The position numbers and the translations under genes are program-made. From the NCBI GenBank assembly GCA_017979445.1, contig JADQWC010000228.1, positions 124,001 to 188,000 of the forward strand: 64,000 nucleotides of DNA, read 5' to 3'. Below, one piece after another: positions 1 to 12,019 of the stretch (positions within the stretch are counted from its first letter, which is position 1; each line of letters starts with the position of its first letter). The notes under the pieces are model-generated. The model searched no databases. It was not told where the DNA came from and was given only the letters and a program-made list of their open reading frames with translations. Origin of the DNA: Akebia trifoliata. Lineage: Eukaryota > Streptophyta > Magnoliopsida > Ranunculales > Lardizabalaceae.

Positions 1-155
1 TCTTGCCAGAATTGAGATTCATTTGAGTCCATTGTTTCTTTAAATGTTGAAGGATCATCTACATCACCTTTGATAACATCTCCTTCCTGAAAGTACACCT
101 CATAATCATCTGTAATAGCGGGTCTGCGTTCTCGGGTAGATGTCCTAATGGGAAT
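1..155 (-). pseudogene. copia pol fragment: linker upstream of reverse transcriptase
   Basis: The reverse complement translates in one open frame, with a STRERRPAITDDYEVYFQE stretch typical of the region just before the copia reverse transcriptase domain (family pattern: basic RRS/RERR, then PxxYDDY). The frame resumes on the other side of the gypsy solo LTR at 1760, so both sides were one coding region before the insertion. Confidence 0.8.
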
Positions 156-1759
156 TGTAGACACCCAAATTTGATCGGGCCCTCGACGCAAAATGCCTCA
201 AAAATTGTAAAAATCGAAATGGGCTCCGAAGCCCAAACCTACAAAAATCCAATAAATTTTGTCATCTTATTTTCAATAAACGGCCCGAGGCTTTTCACAT
301 GGCCCACGGACCAAATCTTTTACCATCCTTCTAAACCCAACTCAACCCAAGTCTAAGCCCAGTCAACCCAAACCCAATTCTCTACCCAAGCCCAAATCAT
401 TCAACCCAAACCCAATCTCTACCCAAGCCCAACATCACAACCAATCACCCAATATGACACATGTCATTACCCCCTTCCACCTCCCTCATCCAATCAACCA
501 ACCAACTCCATTACTTCCCTCCAAAAATTAATTCAACCCATAACCCTACCCTAACTTATCCTATCCATTCTCTCAATCAAACACTTATAACCTATCACCC
601 TCCCCTAATCTACTCCCATCATTCCCTACAAAACCTATCTCTACAATCTACACCTATACCCATCCTCTCAAATCAAACACCCATCCTTTCATATCAATTC
701 ATCTCAACCCTTCATTTCCACCAACTTTGACACATGTCATCATCTCCCTCACCCTCTCAAAATATCATCAACCACCCCATTAAATCCTCCATTCTCTTAA
801 ACCAAACACCACTTAATCACAACCACCAATTAATTACCCCCTTTAAACAATCTCATCCCCTCAACCACTCTCATCAATTCTCCTCCATCTAACACTCAAC
901 CCAAATGGGTTGAAAGATCCAACCCATTTAACCCCCTTTCCCTAAATACCCTCCAATCTCCATCAAATTACACCCACTTCTCTCTCAAACTCATAACCAT
1001 TCTATCATTTTTCTTCATTTCATCCAACTTTACCCCTAAAATAACCCTCCAACTTCTATAAAAACCCACCCATTCTCCCCTTACAATAACTAATGAAAAT
1101 TTGACAAAAAGACCTTAAAAAATTACAACTCTCCTCAACTCTCTACTCTTACTCTATTCTCAACACCCAACTCTCAACTCATCTCACAACTCTCAACTCT
1201 CAACCTTCTCTCAAATAAATCAAGCAAAGAAAAGAAGTCAAGGAAAGCCAAAGGAAGTCAAGGAAGGTCAAGGTGGGTTTGGACAAAAGGAACACCCCCC
1301 TCAACTCCCCTCCTCTACTCATCCCTTTCCTACACATTTGCACACACCACAATGGTTTAAATCACCAAAGGGCCCCTTCTTCATAAGGGTACCCTTAATG
1401 ATTTGAACCAACATCGAAGCCCCTCACACTTGAGGGTACACATCGATTTTCTTTTTATTTTCATTTTCATTTTCTTTTTATTTCAAAAAATCGAATCCGA
1501 GGTTACCACATTACGTGGATGGAGTAGGGTGCCTAACACCTTCCCTACTCCATAAATGGACCCCCTTACCTTTGAATCAAGGTTGGACCAAACATGCATT
1601 ATCCAACGAGAGTCATCAAAAATGTCAAAATGACGTGTTTTTCAAAAGAGACGACTTCGGGTGACCATTCACACCCATTTTCGAATTTGAATGGTGGCGA
1701 CTCCAAAACGCCCCAAAGTGGAGGGATGTTTTCAAAACATTGAAAATCCCGTGTCCACA
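156..1759 (+). mobile_element. Ty3/gypsy solo LTR with 5-bp TSD GGAAT
   Basis: Starts TGTAGACACCC and ends GTGTCCACA (TG...CA). It is flanked by the direct repeat GGAAT at 151-155 and 1760-1764, exactly the 5-bp duplication made by LTR-element integrases. Length is 1604 bp. The motif GGTGGCGACTCC close to the 3' end and the 'gcctaacaccttcc' segment are common in LTRs of large plant gypsy elements, which gives the plus orientation. There is no internal region, so it is a solo LTR formed by LTR-LTR recombination. The C-rich stretch at 300-1320 holds no gene. Confidence 0.92.
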
Positions 1760-2800
1760 GGAATGATTGGTTGTGGAACTGGAACCACCACCGCTTGAAG
1801 ATTGGGTTCTGGTTGGATTGCTGCATCTTCTACAACGACTGTACGGATAGGTGATGCCATCAAATGATGTAAATATTGCGGAATAAAGCATATTGGTGGA
1901 TCACTACGTTTCTCTTCAAATATAATTTTCCTTCACTTTTGACTCCCACTGTTTTAACCATCTTCAAGAAATCTAGCACGATTGGTTTTAACAATCTCCA
2001 TATGTCTCGACGACAGAAAAACCTATAACCCTTTGACCTCTCAGGATAACCAAGAAAGTGACAAGTTGTCGTTTGAAAATCAAATTTTTTCTGATTTGGA
2101 TTATACAGCTTTGCCTCGACAAGGCACCCCCAAACATAAAGATAGCCAAGGCTTGGTTTCCTACTAGTCCATAACTTGAAAGGAGTTTCTAGAGCTACTT
2201 TGCAAGGAACTCTATTAAAAATATAAACTGCTGTCTTCAAGGCTTCACCCCAAAAGTTTTCTGGTAGGTCTGAGTGACTCATCATACTGCGAACATCTTC
2301 TTGATAAGTCTAGTTTCTTCTTTCAGCAACCCCATTTTGCTCAGGTGTGGTATATTGATGAACTATTCCTTGTTCCCTCAAATATTTCACAAACTTCCCA
2401 TGATTTACACCATCATTATCTATTCTCCTATAATACTTTCCACCTCTATCAGATCTGACAACTTTGATATTCTTACTCAACTGTTTCTCAACTCCTGCTT
2501 GATAGGTTTTGAAAACTTCTAATGCCTCATCCTTATGGTGTATCAGATACAGATAGGGGAATCTAGAATAATCATCGATATAAGTAATGAAATAATGCTG
2601 ACCACCTCGAAAAGGAATCGGAAAAGGACCACAAATATCTGTATGAACTAATCCCAACAAATCAGTAGCTCTAGTAGCTTCAAGCTTCCGTTGCTTTGTC
2701 ATCTTTTCCTTAATGCAATCCATACATACATCAAAATCTGAGAAATCCAGAGGACCTAGAATTCCTTCCTTAACTAAGAATTCTAGTCTTCTCTTAGAAA
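1760..2800 (-). pseudogene. copia GAG-pre-integrase and integrase, broken
   Basis: The minus-strand frame from about 2800 shows the pre-integrase segment (SDFDVCMDCIKEK) and then the integrase core: first Asp in LVHTDICGPF, second Asp in YIDDYSRF, and the Glu region in EQNGVAERRN. All three acidic positions of the DDE core are still visible. An in-frame TAG directly after NGVAERRN (near 2307) breaks the frame. It resumes as MMSHSDLPENFWGEA down to about 1860 and runs on to the solo-LTR insertion point. The product would have integrated cDNA into the genome; it is not functional here. Confidence 0.88.
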
Positions 2801-3195
2801 TGTTCCCGCATATTTTCGTCATCATACTTCAGATTCATTAACTGACCCAAATACTCATACTGAACGGATCTCTTTGTTCCCACAAACTGTTTCTTGATAA
2901 TCTGCAACAGTTCCTTAGCTGTATCTGTGGTCTGAATACCATCTCGAAAAATCTCACTAATAGATGCTCGAATGATCATCATGGACAATCCATTAGCCTT
3001 TTCCCATTTAGTAAAATGGGTTCTCACCAACTCCGTAGAATCTAGAAGTGGAGCTAGTGGCATGTCCTAAAAAAGAACAAAATCAAAATCCATGCATCCC
3101 AACAAAATATCAATATTCATCCTCCAGGATGAGTAATTAAAGCCATTAAAAAGCTCAATCCCTGTCAGACTCTTTTGAATCAATGACTCATCCAT
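2801..3195 (-). pseudogene. copia gag, N-terminal part, broken
   Basis: Begins with ATG at 3195 (MDESLIQKS...), followed by the copia gag signature NGFNYSSWRMNI and, after an in-frame TAG near 3064-3066, by WEKANGLSMMII and KELLQIIKKQF. At about 2800 the frame runs into the pre-integrase sequence out of phase, so an internal deletion removed the C-terminal gag, zinc knuckle and protease. It would have formed the retroelement particle. It is now dead. Confidence 0.85.
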
Positions 3196-5045
3196 AGTTG
3201 CAATAAGATATGGTCAAACATTAATATATACTATGGGATTCAATTCTTTCAATTCGTACCAAGAGTTTTAGTCGAATCGTTTCAGAGTATTTTATTAAGG
3301 GTAAACTTTCCACTTTGCAGGTACAAACAAGTCGCATCATCAAGACTCGCCTTTAGGCTGAGATCTCAATATGCTATATGTTCCATAAAATTGCTTTGGA
3401 GTTCGCACATAGACCTAGTCACTTATGTTCCAGTTCAATCCAGACACTATTCACACATTTAGGCAAGAGGGTTATCCTTCTCTCCCCTTCACACTTGTGA
3501 CTATTCTATTCACTCGATCTACACAAACATCCCTAAATCACCTTTAGGCAGAAGTTAGTGATTTAATGAAAAAGAGTGCCACAAAGTGATCTTAGTGAGA
3601 CACTAAGTCTCATAATTCAAGAACCCGTAACTTCCATAAAACGGTCACCTTTAGGCAGACTACTATCCTATTTCCATCACGTTTCTTAAACGATTACTCA
3701 AAGTATCTTCCTAAACCCCTATAGGCAAGACCTATACCCTAATATATCTAAATTTACTTTTTAATTGTTCTAATTTTGCATGTGGGTACATTAAAATAAT
3801 GAACTAAATTATCAATATAAAAGAAAGCAATTATAGATATATTCTCCAAAAGGGTACAACTTAATCTAAATTTTACTGTAATATGTTGCTGTCAATAAAT
3901 TATTTTAACATTTTTATTGAATAGATCTCGAAAAAATATTCAAAATGGATTTTTGTTTTGTCTAAATCGGAGTTAAAACGATTTAGTTATGATTTTTCAA
4001 AGTTTTTAAAGGAAAACCGATCTTCTATGTTCTGGTTCACACTTGAACCAATTGAACCAGTTCGGCTAGACCGGCTTGACTCAAATCGGGTCAGTGGTTG
4101 ACCCAAAAGAGTTGGTTAAACAGGTCAGTTCGAGTCTGAAATGGGTTTACCCCAACGGACCTTTAAAAAATGTTAGTTTGTATCGGGCTTAGCCCAAACA
4201 TTATAGATAAGCCCAACCAAACGATTAATATGGGCTTGGCCCAACTGAGAATCAATCGGGCTTTAGCCCAAACGAAATAAGCTATCAAGCTTAGCCCAAG
4301 CGAATAATGAAATCGAGTCAGCCCAAACGAAATTAATAGCCCAACCTAAGAAAATATTGGGCTTGACCCAAAACCGAATCTTAAAGCCCAATCAAATACA
4401 CAAGCCCGACCGAGAAATAACAATCGGGTCGGCCCAGCCCAGCCCAAAAACATCATCTTCTTCGTCAAAAAGACAGACTGTTGAAAACCCTAGTCGCGCC
4501 GCCACCAAATCGCAGCCACCCCTTCGTCGACCGGCAGGTTTATTCGTCGGCGTCAGACGATGAATACGGTCACTCGAAAACTTTCGGTAACGTCCGATTG
4601 AAACCCCGCGACTCAGATCGACAGAAATTTGAGAATCAAAATTTTCTTTTTCTTTTTTATTCGATCTAGACAGATCTAGATTTCAGAGTTTCACAATTGT
4701 TCTATCTTATTGATTCGATCTCGATTTGAATAGGTTTCGATTTCTAATTAATAGTCGATTTATTTCAAAAATAAATCTGGGTTCGTATCAGATTCAATCA
4801 AGATCAATTTAAGTTCGTCTTAGAATTTAATCAAAGTTCGATTATTTTAGATTGGGAGAACGATATTTAGAATCTCTGCCTTCGTTAATCTTCTTTGAAG
4901 AAAGAAAAATGGCAGATTTAATTATCGGATACATCGGATTTAATAAATCGATTTCACATAAATAAATAAATAATATTTATTTCAAAATTAAATCTATTCA
5001 ATTCAAATTTAATCAACAGTTTTGAACAGGAACAAATCCATAAGG
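3196..5045 (-). other. copia 5' untranslated leader, no gene
   Basis: About 1.85 kb lies between the primer-binding site and the gag start. It contains a stretch at 4140-4450 with many 'agccca' repeats. The short open frames at 4357-4669 lie on the opposite strand to the element, have no recognisable domain and are taken as chance. Long leaders are usual in several plant copia lineages. Confidence 0.65.
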
Positions 5046-5057
5046 GCTCTGATACCA
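5046..5057 (-). other. primer-binding site for initiator tRNA-Met
   Basis: The minus strand reads TGGTATCAGAGC, the standard copia primer-binding site complementary to the 3' end of initiator methionine tRNA. It begins two bases inside the LTR end (…CA at 5060). This fixes the LTR boundary and the minus orientation. Confidence 0.93.
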
Positions 5058-5059
5058 AT

Positions 5060-5578
5060 TGTTTGCAAAAGTATGAACATAATAAACATGGATCTAGGAT
5101 TTGATCTTGAACAAACAATATAATAATTGAAATCGAAAAGCAATAATTGTAAAATACCTGGATTCGCTTTTCCGATTATTCGTGGAGAATACGTTGATCT
5201 TTATCTGCGAAGAATAGGTGCACTACCCCAACTCTGCCTACACTTTTGGTGATGGGAACCTCTATCTTAATAATAGAATAATCTGTGTGTAGAAATGGGG
5301 GGACGACCACCTATTTATAAAGAAGGATACTAGATTTTCTACCCATCGTAGAATTCTAGTATTAGGTGAATACCACTTAAGTTTTGATAGGATGTTCACT
5401 AACCCATCATATTTGATGCTGATAACCAATGCCAGATCACTAGCATGGTTTTCAATTTTATCCTTAATGTTTTGAACAAATTACAATCTAGTATTTATAT
5501 AAAATTTGTATATGTGAAAATGCCACAAAATAATTTTAATAATGAAAATAAATAAATAATAAAATAATAATTCCAACA
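5060..5578 (-). mobile_element. copia 5' LTR
   Basis: On the minus strand it runs from TGTTGGAATTATTATTTTAT at 5578 to …CAAACA at 5060, 519 bp, immediately followed by the primer-binding site. The TGTTGGAATTATT start is shared by many plant copia LTRs. The outer flank is TGGAC (5579-5583); the matching target duplication would be left of the window. Confidence 0.85.
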
Positions 5579-7074
5579 TGGACCAATTGACTTAAAACAT
5601 ATTGGATGAGATAATTCAAGTAAAATATTCGGATCTATTGGGTCGAACTGACCCAAATTCAAATTAAATGGGTACATAGTCCCAATCACTATATTTTGGC
5701 CAGTTCATTCAATGGACCGAATCTTTGTGACTGACCAAATTTGAATCAGATATTTCACTAATAACTGTGTTAAGACCAATCAAAACTCAAATCGAAATGA
5801 CTTGGCATATTTTATTAATGAACTATCCAAGTTTGTTATTTGAGAGTATTTCAAAAATGAAAATCAAGTGTAATTATCTTCGATCTCGAAAAGACTTCAA
5901 AATGATCCTAACAAAGAATAATTGACTTCAAATCCAAGAGAAAGGCAAAAGAAGAAGGAACAAAAGAAGATGATAAGAAAGAAGATCAAGTGGATAATAT
6001 TCTAATTCGAGTAAAAAAAGTGTGTAATAATATGGGCATGCCTTTCTTTTCTGGCTTTTGACTTTAACAATTCAATACTTCTCTTGTAAATGTCAAGTCA
6101 TTCAACTTAATAAAATGCAACTTGGTGCAATTCTTAATCCTAGTTCAACTTTTTTTCAAAAGATTCTCTATCAACGAACGAATGATTTGCATCTAGTATC
6201 TTTTGACTAGTACGTTTCATCAATTGGTAACTTTGGACCTAAGCAACTTAACCAATCAAATGTTAACAAGAGGGCCTTTTGTTTCTAAAAAATTATTGGA
6301 CATTACTCTCGGGTTTACAGTTAGGAATCCACCTTTGATGGGATTTTATGCTACTATTACTCTAAAACTTAAGTATTCACCACCTAGTTGGAGTCTTGTA
6401 TTTTATTACAAACCGTTGTGTACCCTTTCGACATTTTTCTTAAAAATCACAGTATCTTTGTCCTATCAATCGATCAAAATATCCTGAGTTTCATTCTAAC
6501 CCGTTGTGAGAGCACTTATCTAATTTTCATAAGTCATATGCTTCAGTTTGAATCTAGTCTTTTTGCTAAGTTCTCTATTTTTTAGGTTGAATATAATTAT
6601 TTTGTTTTTGCTGAGTCGAGTCCTTTTGTTGAATTTGCAATACCTTTCGTTACCCCATCTGAATTTATTAAAAGAAATTTCTAAGTACTCCTAGTGCAGT
6701 AATGAATTAACTAATAATTTGGTTTGGGAAAGAGAATCCTCTGATAAAAAACTTTCTCTCGGATTAATCAAATTACTTGAACAAAAGGATAAAGGAATCA
6801 GAAGTGATTAACCTCGGAATAAAAGATAATCCCCAAGAAACTCATATTAGAACCAGTCTGTCCCAAAAGAACACGAGGCAATAGTAAACTCACTTAGAAA
6901 ATTCAAAAACTTGTTCGCATGGTCCTATGAGGATATGTTGAGTGCAAGCTTGTATATTTAATACTTAATAGATATTTACCAGATAAAACGAAAACATTGA
7001 TGCATGAAACTAGAATAAACTCGCAAGATCAGAGAAGAGGTTATGAAATACATCAATGTCAGACTTCTCAAAAT
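5579..7074. other. intergenic, nothing recognised
   Basis: AT-rich sequence without a recognisable coding domain. The short frames at 6203-6585 have no family resemblance, overlap each other in different frames and are treated as chance. Confidence 0.5.
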
Positions 7075-7992
7075 GGTATTTTTCAACTCTAAAATCAATA
7101 ATTTAGAATCTTAATTAATGTAAAGTGAAATCTTAATAAATCAAATTAAAAATTTTAAATAACTAAATACAAATAATTAAGCCCATGGGTCAATTTTAAA
7201 TGAGGAACCATTTATTCAAGTGGGACCCATGACATTTAATTAAAGAACCCTCCATCGGGGGTCTCAAAGAATTCAAAATAATTAAATAAACCCTTCATCG
7301 GGAGATTCTTCAAAAAATTAAAAATTAATTCAACGTAAGTCAATTAAATTAAATCCAAATAAAAACCCTTTAAATATTATCTAAAACAACATGAAGATTA
7401 GTTAGAGATAGACTTTATTTAAAAGAGACCTAATCTAACTTTAACCATATCAAAAACTTTTATAAAAAGATATCTTTACCACCAAATCTCTGAAGTCTTC
7501 AGAAATCTGAGAGAAAATATGTCAGAAACTCCCTAGAAGTTTCCCAAAACCCTAAATTTGAAATCCAATTTAATACTTAACCCCCAGGCCTTGATTTTTA
7601 ACTTGAAAACACCCGAATATCCTAAAAAACACTTAGAAAACATTCAGATCTAGAAAAATAATTTCTCACTATCGAGTTTAGGAGTAAATCTTGAAGTGGA
7701 TACAGATCGATAAAATTCACACAAGAAATACTTACGCCTACTTCTAAGGGAACCAATCACCGCAATCACTCAGGTAAAATATCTAATTTTTATTTATTTA
7801 TTATAGATTTAGGTCGTTTTCATAATGTAAAATTTTGAGAATAGTAGAGATCGATTTTCGCCATGTAGGATTAGTGCCTAACACATTCAAATCCCATAAT
7901 TTGATCCTCATATCTGTAATCTCATCGTAGATTTTGTTTTATCTTATTTAGAGTCAATTTTCAATTCCTAGAACATAAAACTAGGCGGCAAC
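7075..7992 (+). repeat. LTR-like repeat copy A, 5'-truncated
   Basis: Closely resembles the 3' halves of copies B (7993-9644) and C (18819-20370). Shared landmarks are 'taatgtaaagtgaaatc', 'attcaagtgggaccca', 'agattagttagagata' and a tail with 'gcctaacac' and 'ttttgttttatctt'. It ends abruptly where copy B starts with TGTAAACACC, so two copies lie directly end to end. No coding sequence. Confidence 0.75.
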
Positions 7993-9644
7993 TGTAAACA
8001 CCTCATTTTTGCACTTGCCTAATTAATCAACTCGTCAACTCAATTGCGACAGTTCCCAATGATAGATGAATATTTTAAGGTTTTTATTTGTTACTAGATG
8101 TGTTTTCAAAGCTCAGGCTAGACATCTTAAACAAACAAACTTTAGAAGCCACACTACATTAGGAAAATATGACCAAAAACATAGAAATCATTATTTTGAG
8201 ATAAAAATAAGCTTTATAAAAAAAAATCATCAAAAAATGATCAAATTTCCAAAATACCTCTGGCACTAGAACACTCTTAAAGGCTACATTACGCTTAGAA
8301 AAATCCTTTTGAACACTTAGAATAACAAACTAAAATCAAATAAACTGTTTCGTCAATTTTCACAAAATTCGACAAAACTATGAAATGTCCCTCATAGTAT
8401 CCACTATCATTTCATGTCAAAAACCTATAAGTGACGCAAATCAATATTCTCATTGAATTCTTTATGAAAAATTGATTTTGAATTATTCCAAAATGACATC
8501 CCAACTCAAAAGTCTTCTTTGAGGGCAAAACGATAATTTCACAATCTTAAAATTTAAAAATCTGAAACTGATAGTTAAAATATTAATTAATGTAAAGTTA
8601 AATCTTAATAAATCAAATTAAAATCTTTAAACAAGTAAATTCAATTAATTAAGCCCATAGGCCAAATTTCAAATGGCGGCCCATTTATTTAAACGAGACC
8701 TACCTAATATTTAATAAAGAACCCTCCACTAGGGGTTTCAAAGAATTCAAAATAATTTAATAAATAACTTCCATTTGGGTGGTTCTCCAAAAAAATTTAA
8801 AAAAATTCATTCTACGTAAGTCAAAAAATCAAAATCCAAATAAAAATTAATTAAAATCTTATTTTAACCATTTAACAGATTAGTTAGAGATAGACTCTAT
8901 CTCTAAGAAACTTAATCAAATCCTAATTTTATCAATAAAACTTTTTAAAAAAGGAATTCTATCACTTAATTTCGCAGGTCTTGAGAAACTCTAGAAAACA
9001 AAGGTCAAAAACTCTTTAAAACATTTACAAAACCCTAAATTTGGAGTCCCAAGTCAATACCTTACCTCTAAGTCTTAATTTTCAACCTAAAAACACTCAT
9101 AAATCTTAAAAACACTCAAAAAAGTTAGAAAAACATCTAGATTTAAAAGAAGAAAGTCTCATCTCGAATATCAGAAGTAAATCTGAAAACAAAGATAAAG
9201 TGAAAAGATTCATATGAAAAACGCTTACCACCAGTTTTTGAGAGAACCGATCCTCGTAATCACTCGAGTAAAAGAAAATGTAATTTTTTATTTTATTTTT
9301 TACTTTGATTTTAGGTCATTTTTGCAATGTAAATAGTTGAGAGGAGTAGAGACCGACTTTCGCAGGATGAGATTGATGCCTAACACCTTCCAATCTCATA
9401 ACACGATCCTTGTACTCATAATCTATTCGAAGCTTAGTGTTTTTTATCTGTTTAAAGCATATTTGGTTCATAGACCATGAAATTAGGTGATAACTCCCCA
9501 CAGAAAAAAAAAATTCGAATCCTTACCTATGGATTGAGGGCGTTTTCAACAACTCTTCAAATTGGATCCACACCCGCGGATCGATGGCACTTTAAGTGGC
9601 GACTCCACCGGGGACATTAAGGACCAAATTTGAAAATCCAAAAT
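7993..9644 (+). repeat. LTR-like repeat copy B, near full length
   Basis: Starts TGTAAACACCTCATTTTTGC, parallel to copy C's TGTGGACACCCTATTTTGC. It ends in 'gtggcgactccaccgggga' followed by 'gaccaaatttgaaaatccaaaat', also present in C. The organisation (TGT..ACACC start, 'cctaacaccttccaatctc' near the 3' end, 'ggcgactccac' tail) matches LTRs of large Ty3/gypsy elements. No internal coding region or clear target-site duplication was found, so the exact 3' end is uncertain. Confidence 0.72.
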
Positions 9645-9845
9645 GGGTCCCACCAATAAAGATCATGATTCTTTTGAAAGGCTTTGATTGATATAGAAAT
9701 AGAGTCTTTAGCGACTCGATTTTCGCCTTGAAATACCCCTATGGCATAGGCTTTACCTCCTTGAAGTTGAAACAAAGAAAGACTATCTTGATTCTTAAAT
9801 ACCTTGAATGCCCTTAAACTTCTCTTTGAATGACTTAAAAAATGA

Positions 9846-11210
9846 ATAATGCTACAATGACCTCAATTCATACTTTACTGACGTGGAGGTGTGTACGAAA
9901 TAATAGATGCTTTTCATCAAGATACTTGTGAAAAGCATTATTGTTAATCTTTAAAAAAAAAAAAAAAGCATTTATTGTTTTTGTGGGCACCTCGACAACA
10001 CGACTCCTTCAAAATGACTAATGATAAACTGACACGTTAAAACGTACACGCTTGATGTGGTAAGTGCACTAGACCTTTTTCTTTGTGTATCCGAAGAAAA
10101 AAATCTATGGTTTTATGTACTTGTCATGTCAACTACGTATGTTTTAGAGTGTTAGTGTATCACGACTACTTCAAAAAAATATGAGAGAAAAGGAAAATTT
10201 AGTAAGAATGAGTATTAAGGAGCAAAACAATATTTTGGAAAAATTATTTATTACACTTTAATTTAGGATTTTCTTGTTAAAAATTAGGGGTGGCAATCTT
10301 AAATGGCTCGGGTCTAGGTAAAGGGCGTCAACTCGCTTAACCCGTTTTGACACGCTGTCATTAACGGGTAGTTTTAAATATTTCAACAAATATTCAAGAA
10401 AATTTTAAAATTATCCATTTTTTTATGATAAAACTTAGTTTATGTTTTGTGACACTTAATTTATGTTGGTTGATATTGGTTTATGATCGCGTGATTTTAT
10501 TTTTGCTACTGAAAATGAAACTTATTTTTTCCAATAGAGATTATAATTTTATTAAACTGGTTATTTATGGGTCGGGTCAGGTATACCTACTTATAAATGG
10601 ATTGGTTTGGGTTCAAGTGTTTTATACGATTATTAAATAAGTCGGATTTGAATTTGTTAAATTTTTATAATACCCTTACCTCAACATGACACGACATGAC
10701 ATATTGTCAGCCCTACTTAAATCAATGAATTGGGTCTTTAACTTATGGGGCCAAGTTTTCAACTTTTGGTTTTGGTTGGGAGTTATCATCAAAAATTAAG
10801 TATAGAAATCATGATGACAATGAATCCTAAATACGAGAAAATCCATTATGGAAAATTTGAACAAAGGATAAGGTTATAGACATCCAAAGGTATTTAGACT
10901 ACAAATCCACACCCATGAGAGTTTTTTTTTTTTTTTTTTCTTTTTTAGAGAGTGCCATAATGGGAATTTGTTTGGGAAATTTTGATTTTTTTTTATTATT
11001 TTTGTTTGTTTGGAAAAGATCCCAACCATGAGAGTTTGTTTGAGAAATTTTTGTTTTTGTTCGATTAAAAACAATCCAGATGTGTGGGTTTGTTTGAGAA
11101 ATGTTGTTTTTTTAAATATTTTTTTGTTGTTTGCCTTGGAAAGAACCCTAAACATGTGGGATTTTTTTTTTCTTTGCAAAGTAATATTTCAAAGCTTACT
11201 AAGGATTATT
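9846..11210 (+). repeat. segmental duplication, copy 1
   Basis: Runs parallel to 13006-13960. Shared blocks in the same order: 'cttcaaaatgactaatgata', 'tctttgtgtat..gaagaaaaaaatcta', 'cacgtatgttttagag', 'tattaaggagcaaaa', 'ttggttgggagtt', and the series of 'tttgtttgagaaat' blocks. This copy carries an extra hAT-type insertion (10285-10715). The short frames here (10874-11222) come from T-rich repeats and are not genes. Confidence 0.75.
10285..10715. mobile_element. hAT-type non-autonomous element
   Basis: Ends are TAGGGGTGGCAAT on the left and, read inward from the right, TAGGGCTGACAAT. The paralogous segment at 13436-13450 lacks it: 'cttgctaaaaatcaatgg' is the uninterrupted version of 'cttgttaaaaat' / 'cttaaatcaatg'. 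The flanking duplication (ttaaaaat / cttaaat-) is imperfect but consistent with an 8-bp hAT duplication. 431 bp, no transposase. Confidence 0.75.
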
Positions 11211-11224
11211 GAGGTCAAATGAAT

Positions 11225-11960
11225 TACCTAATTGGCAATCCAACATCACAGCCTTATGGATTTAATGGAAAAAATTCACATCCAGGATAATAATATATAA
11301 TAATACTTTTGCTTGATCCAAGGTTTTGAAAATGACCTATTACTAAACTCCCAAATTTAAAATTAAAATTTGACGATGAATGTTAATCTTTTTTAAGTTA
11401 TTTTTTTGTTAGTCCATAGAATTTTGATACGTACATCCCTGTGGCATTGGATCATTTTTTTTTTTTTTTATGCCACAAGGTGAGCTCAACAACCCTTAAT
11501 AAGAATTGAAATCTTACAAAGTTAGTAAGACAAGACAAACTCTAATCTAAAAACCCCATTACTTAGTATTTTAAATAAAAAATAAGCCCTCCTCACACGT
11601 GGGTTTGCACATCTGTATGTTGAAGAGTCCGACTAGCCTTACTAAGTAAGGATTTCTTAGGGTCCTTGGGCTCAACTTGTGGCATCCGAAAACACGATCG
11701 AATGCTTCAAGATTGTAGAGGATAAAATGATAAAATTTGATGAAGTTTGAAGGAAAAAAATCCTAAAAAGTAATTATTTTTCACCGTTGAATTTCACTTT
11801 TAGGTTTGGGAGTTATGTGAAAGTTCAGTAGCTTTTCATTTTCAAAACCTTAGATCAAATTAAAAAAAAATGGTTTTTTTTTTTCCATCTTTTCGAAGCA
11901 ACTTAGAGGACTGTGGTGTTGGTTTGCTGAAGTGGTAATCCATTTGAGCAAAACGATCCT
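11225..11960. repeat. dispersed repeat with inverted ends
   Basis: The left end contains 'ggcaatccaacatcacag'. Near the right end is its approximate inverse 'ctgtggtgttggtttgc' (11911-11927), followed by 'gtggtaatccatttgagc'. Related pieces occur near 18220-18300 ('gtagtgttggattgccaa') and 31371-31690 ('gtgttggattgtcgatgtga'). Looks like a diverged MITE. Ends and target duplication are not resolved. Confidence 0.4.
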
Positions 11961-12019
11961 TAGTAAGACTCAAATCTTTACTAAATTAGGAAAATGTTTC
12001 TCTAATAGGGATTTTTAAA

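Larger units (their letters stand above)
1..5578 (-). mobile_element. Ty1/copia LTR retrotransposon, decayed, truncated by window start
   Basis: Read on the minus strand the order is 5' LTR (5578-5060), primer-binding site (5057-5046), long leader, gag (3195-about 2800), GAG-pre-integrase and integrase (about 2800-1760), then the linker before reverse transcriptase (155-1). The polyprotein order gag-integrase-RT is that of copia. A Ty3/gypsy solo LTR (156-1759) splits the linker. The part encoding the rest of gag, the zinc knuckle and protease has been deleted at about 2800. Reverse transcriptase and the 3' LTR would lie to the left of the window. Stops and the deletion make it non-autonomous. 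Confidence 0.9.

Noticed and set aside
1..5578. Endogenous plant virus (caulimovirid) sequence
   Set aside because: The gag and integrase motifs, the initiator-tRNA primer site and LTRs are those of a copia retrotransposon; no movement-protein or coat-protein motif was seen anywhere in the window.
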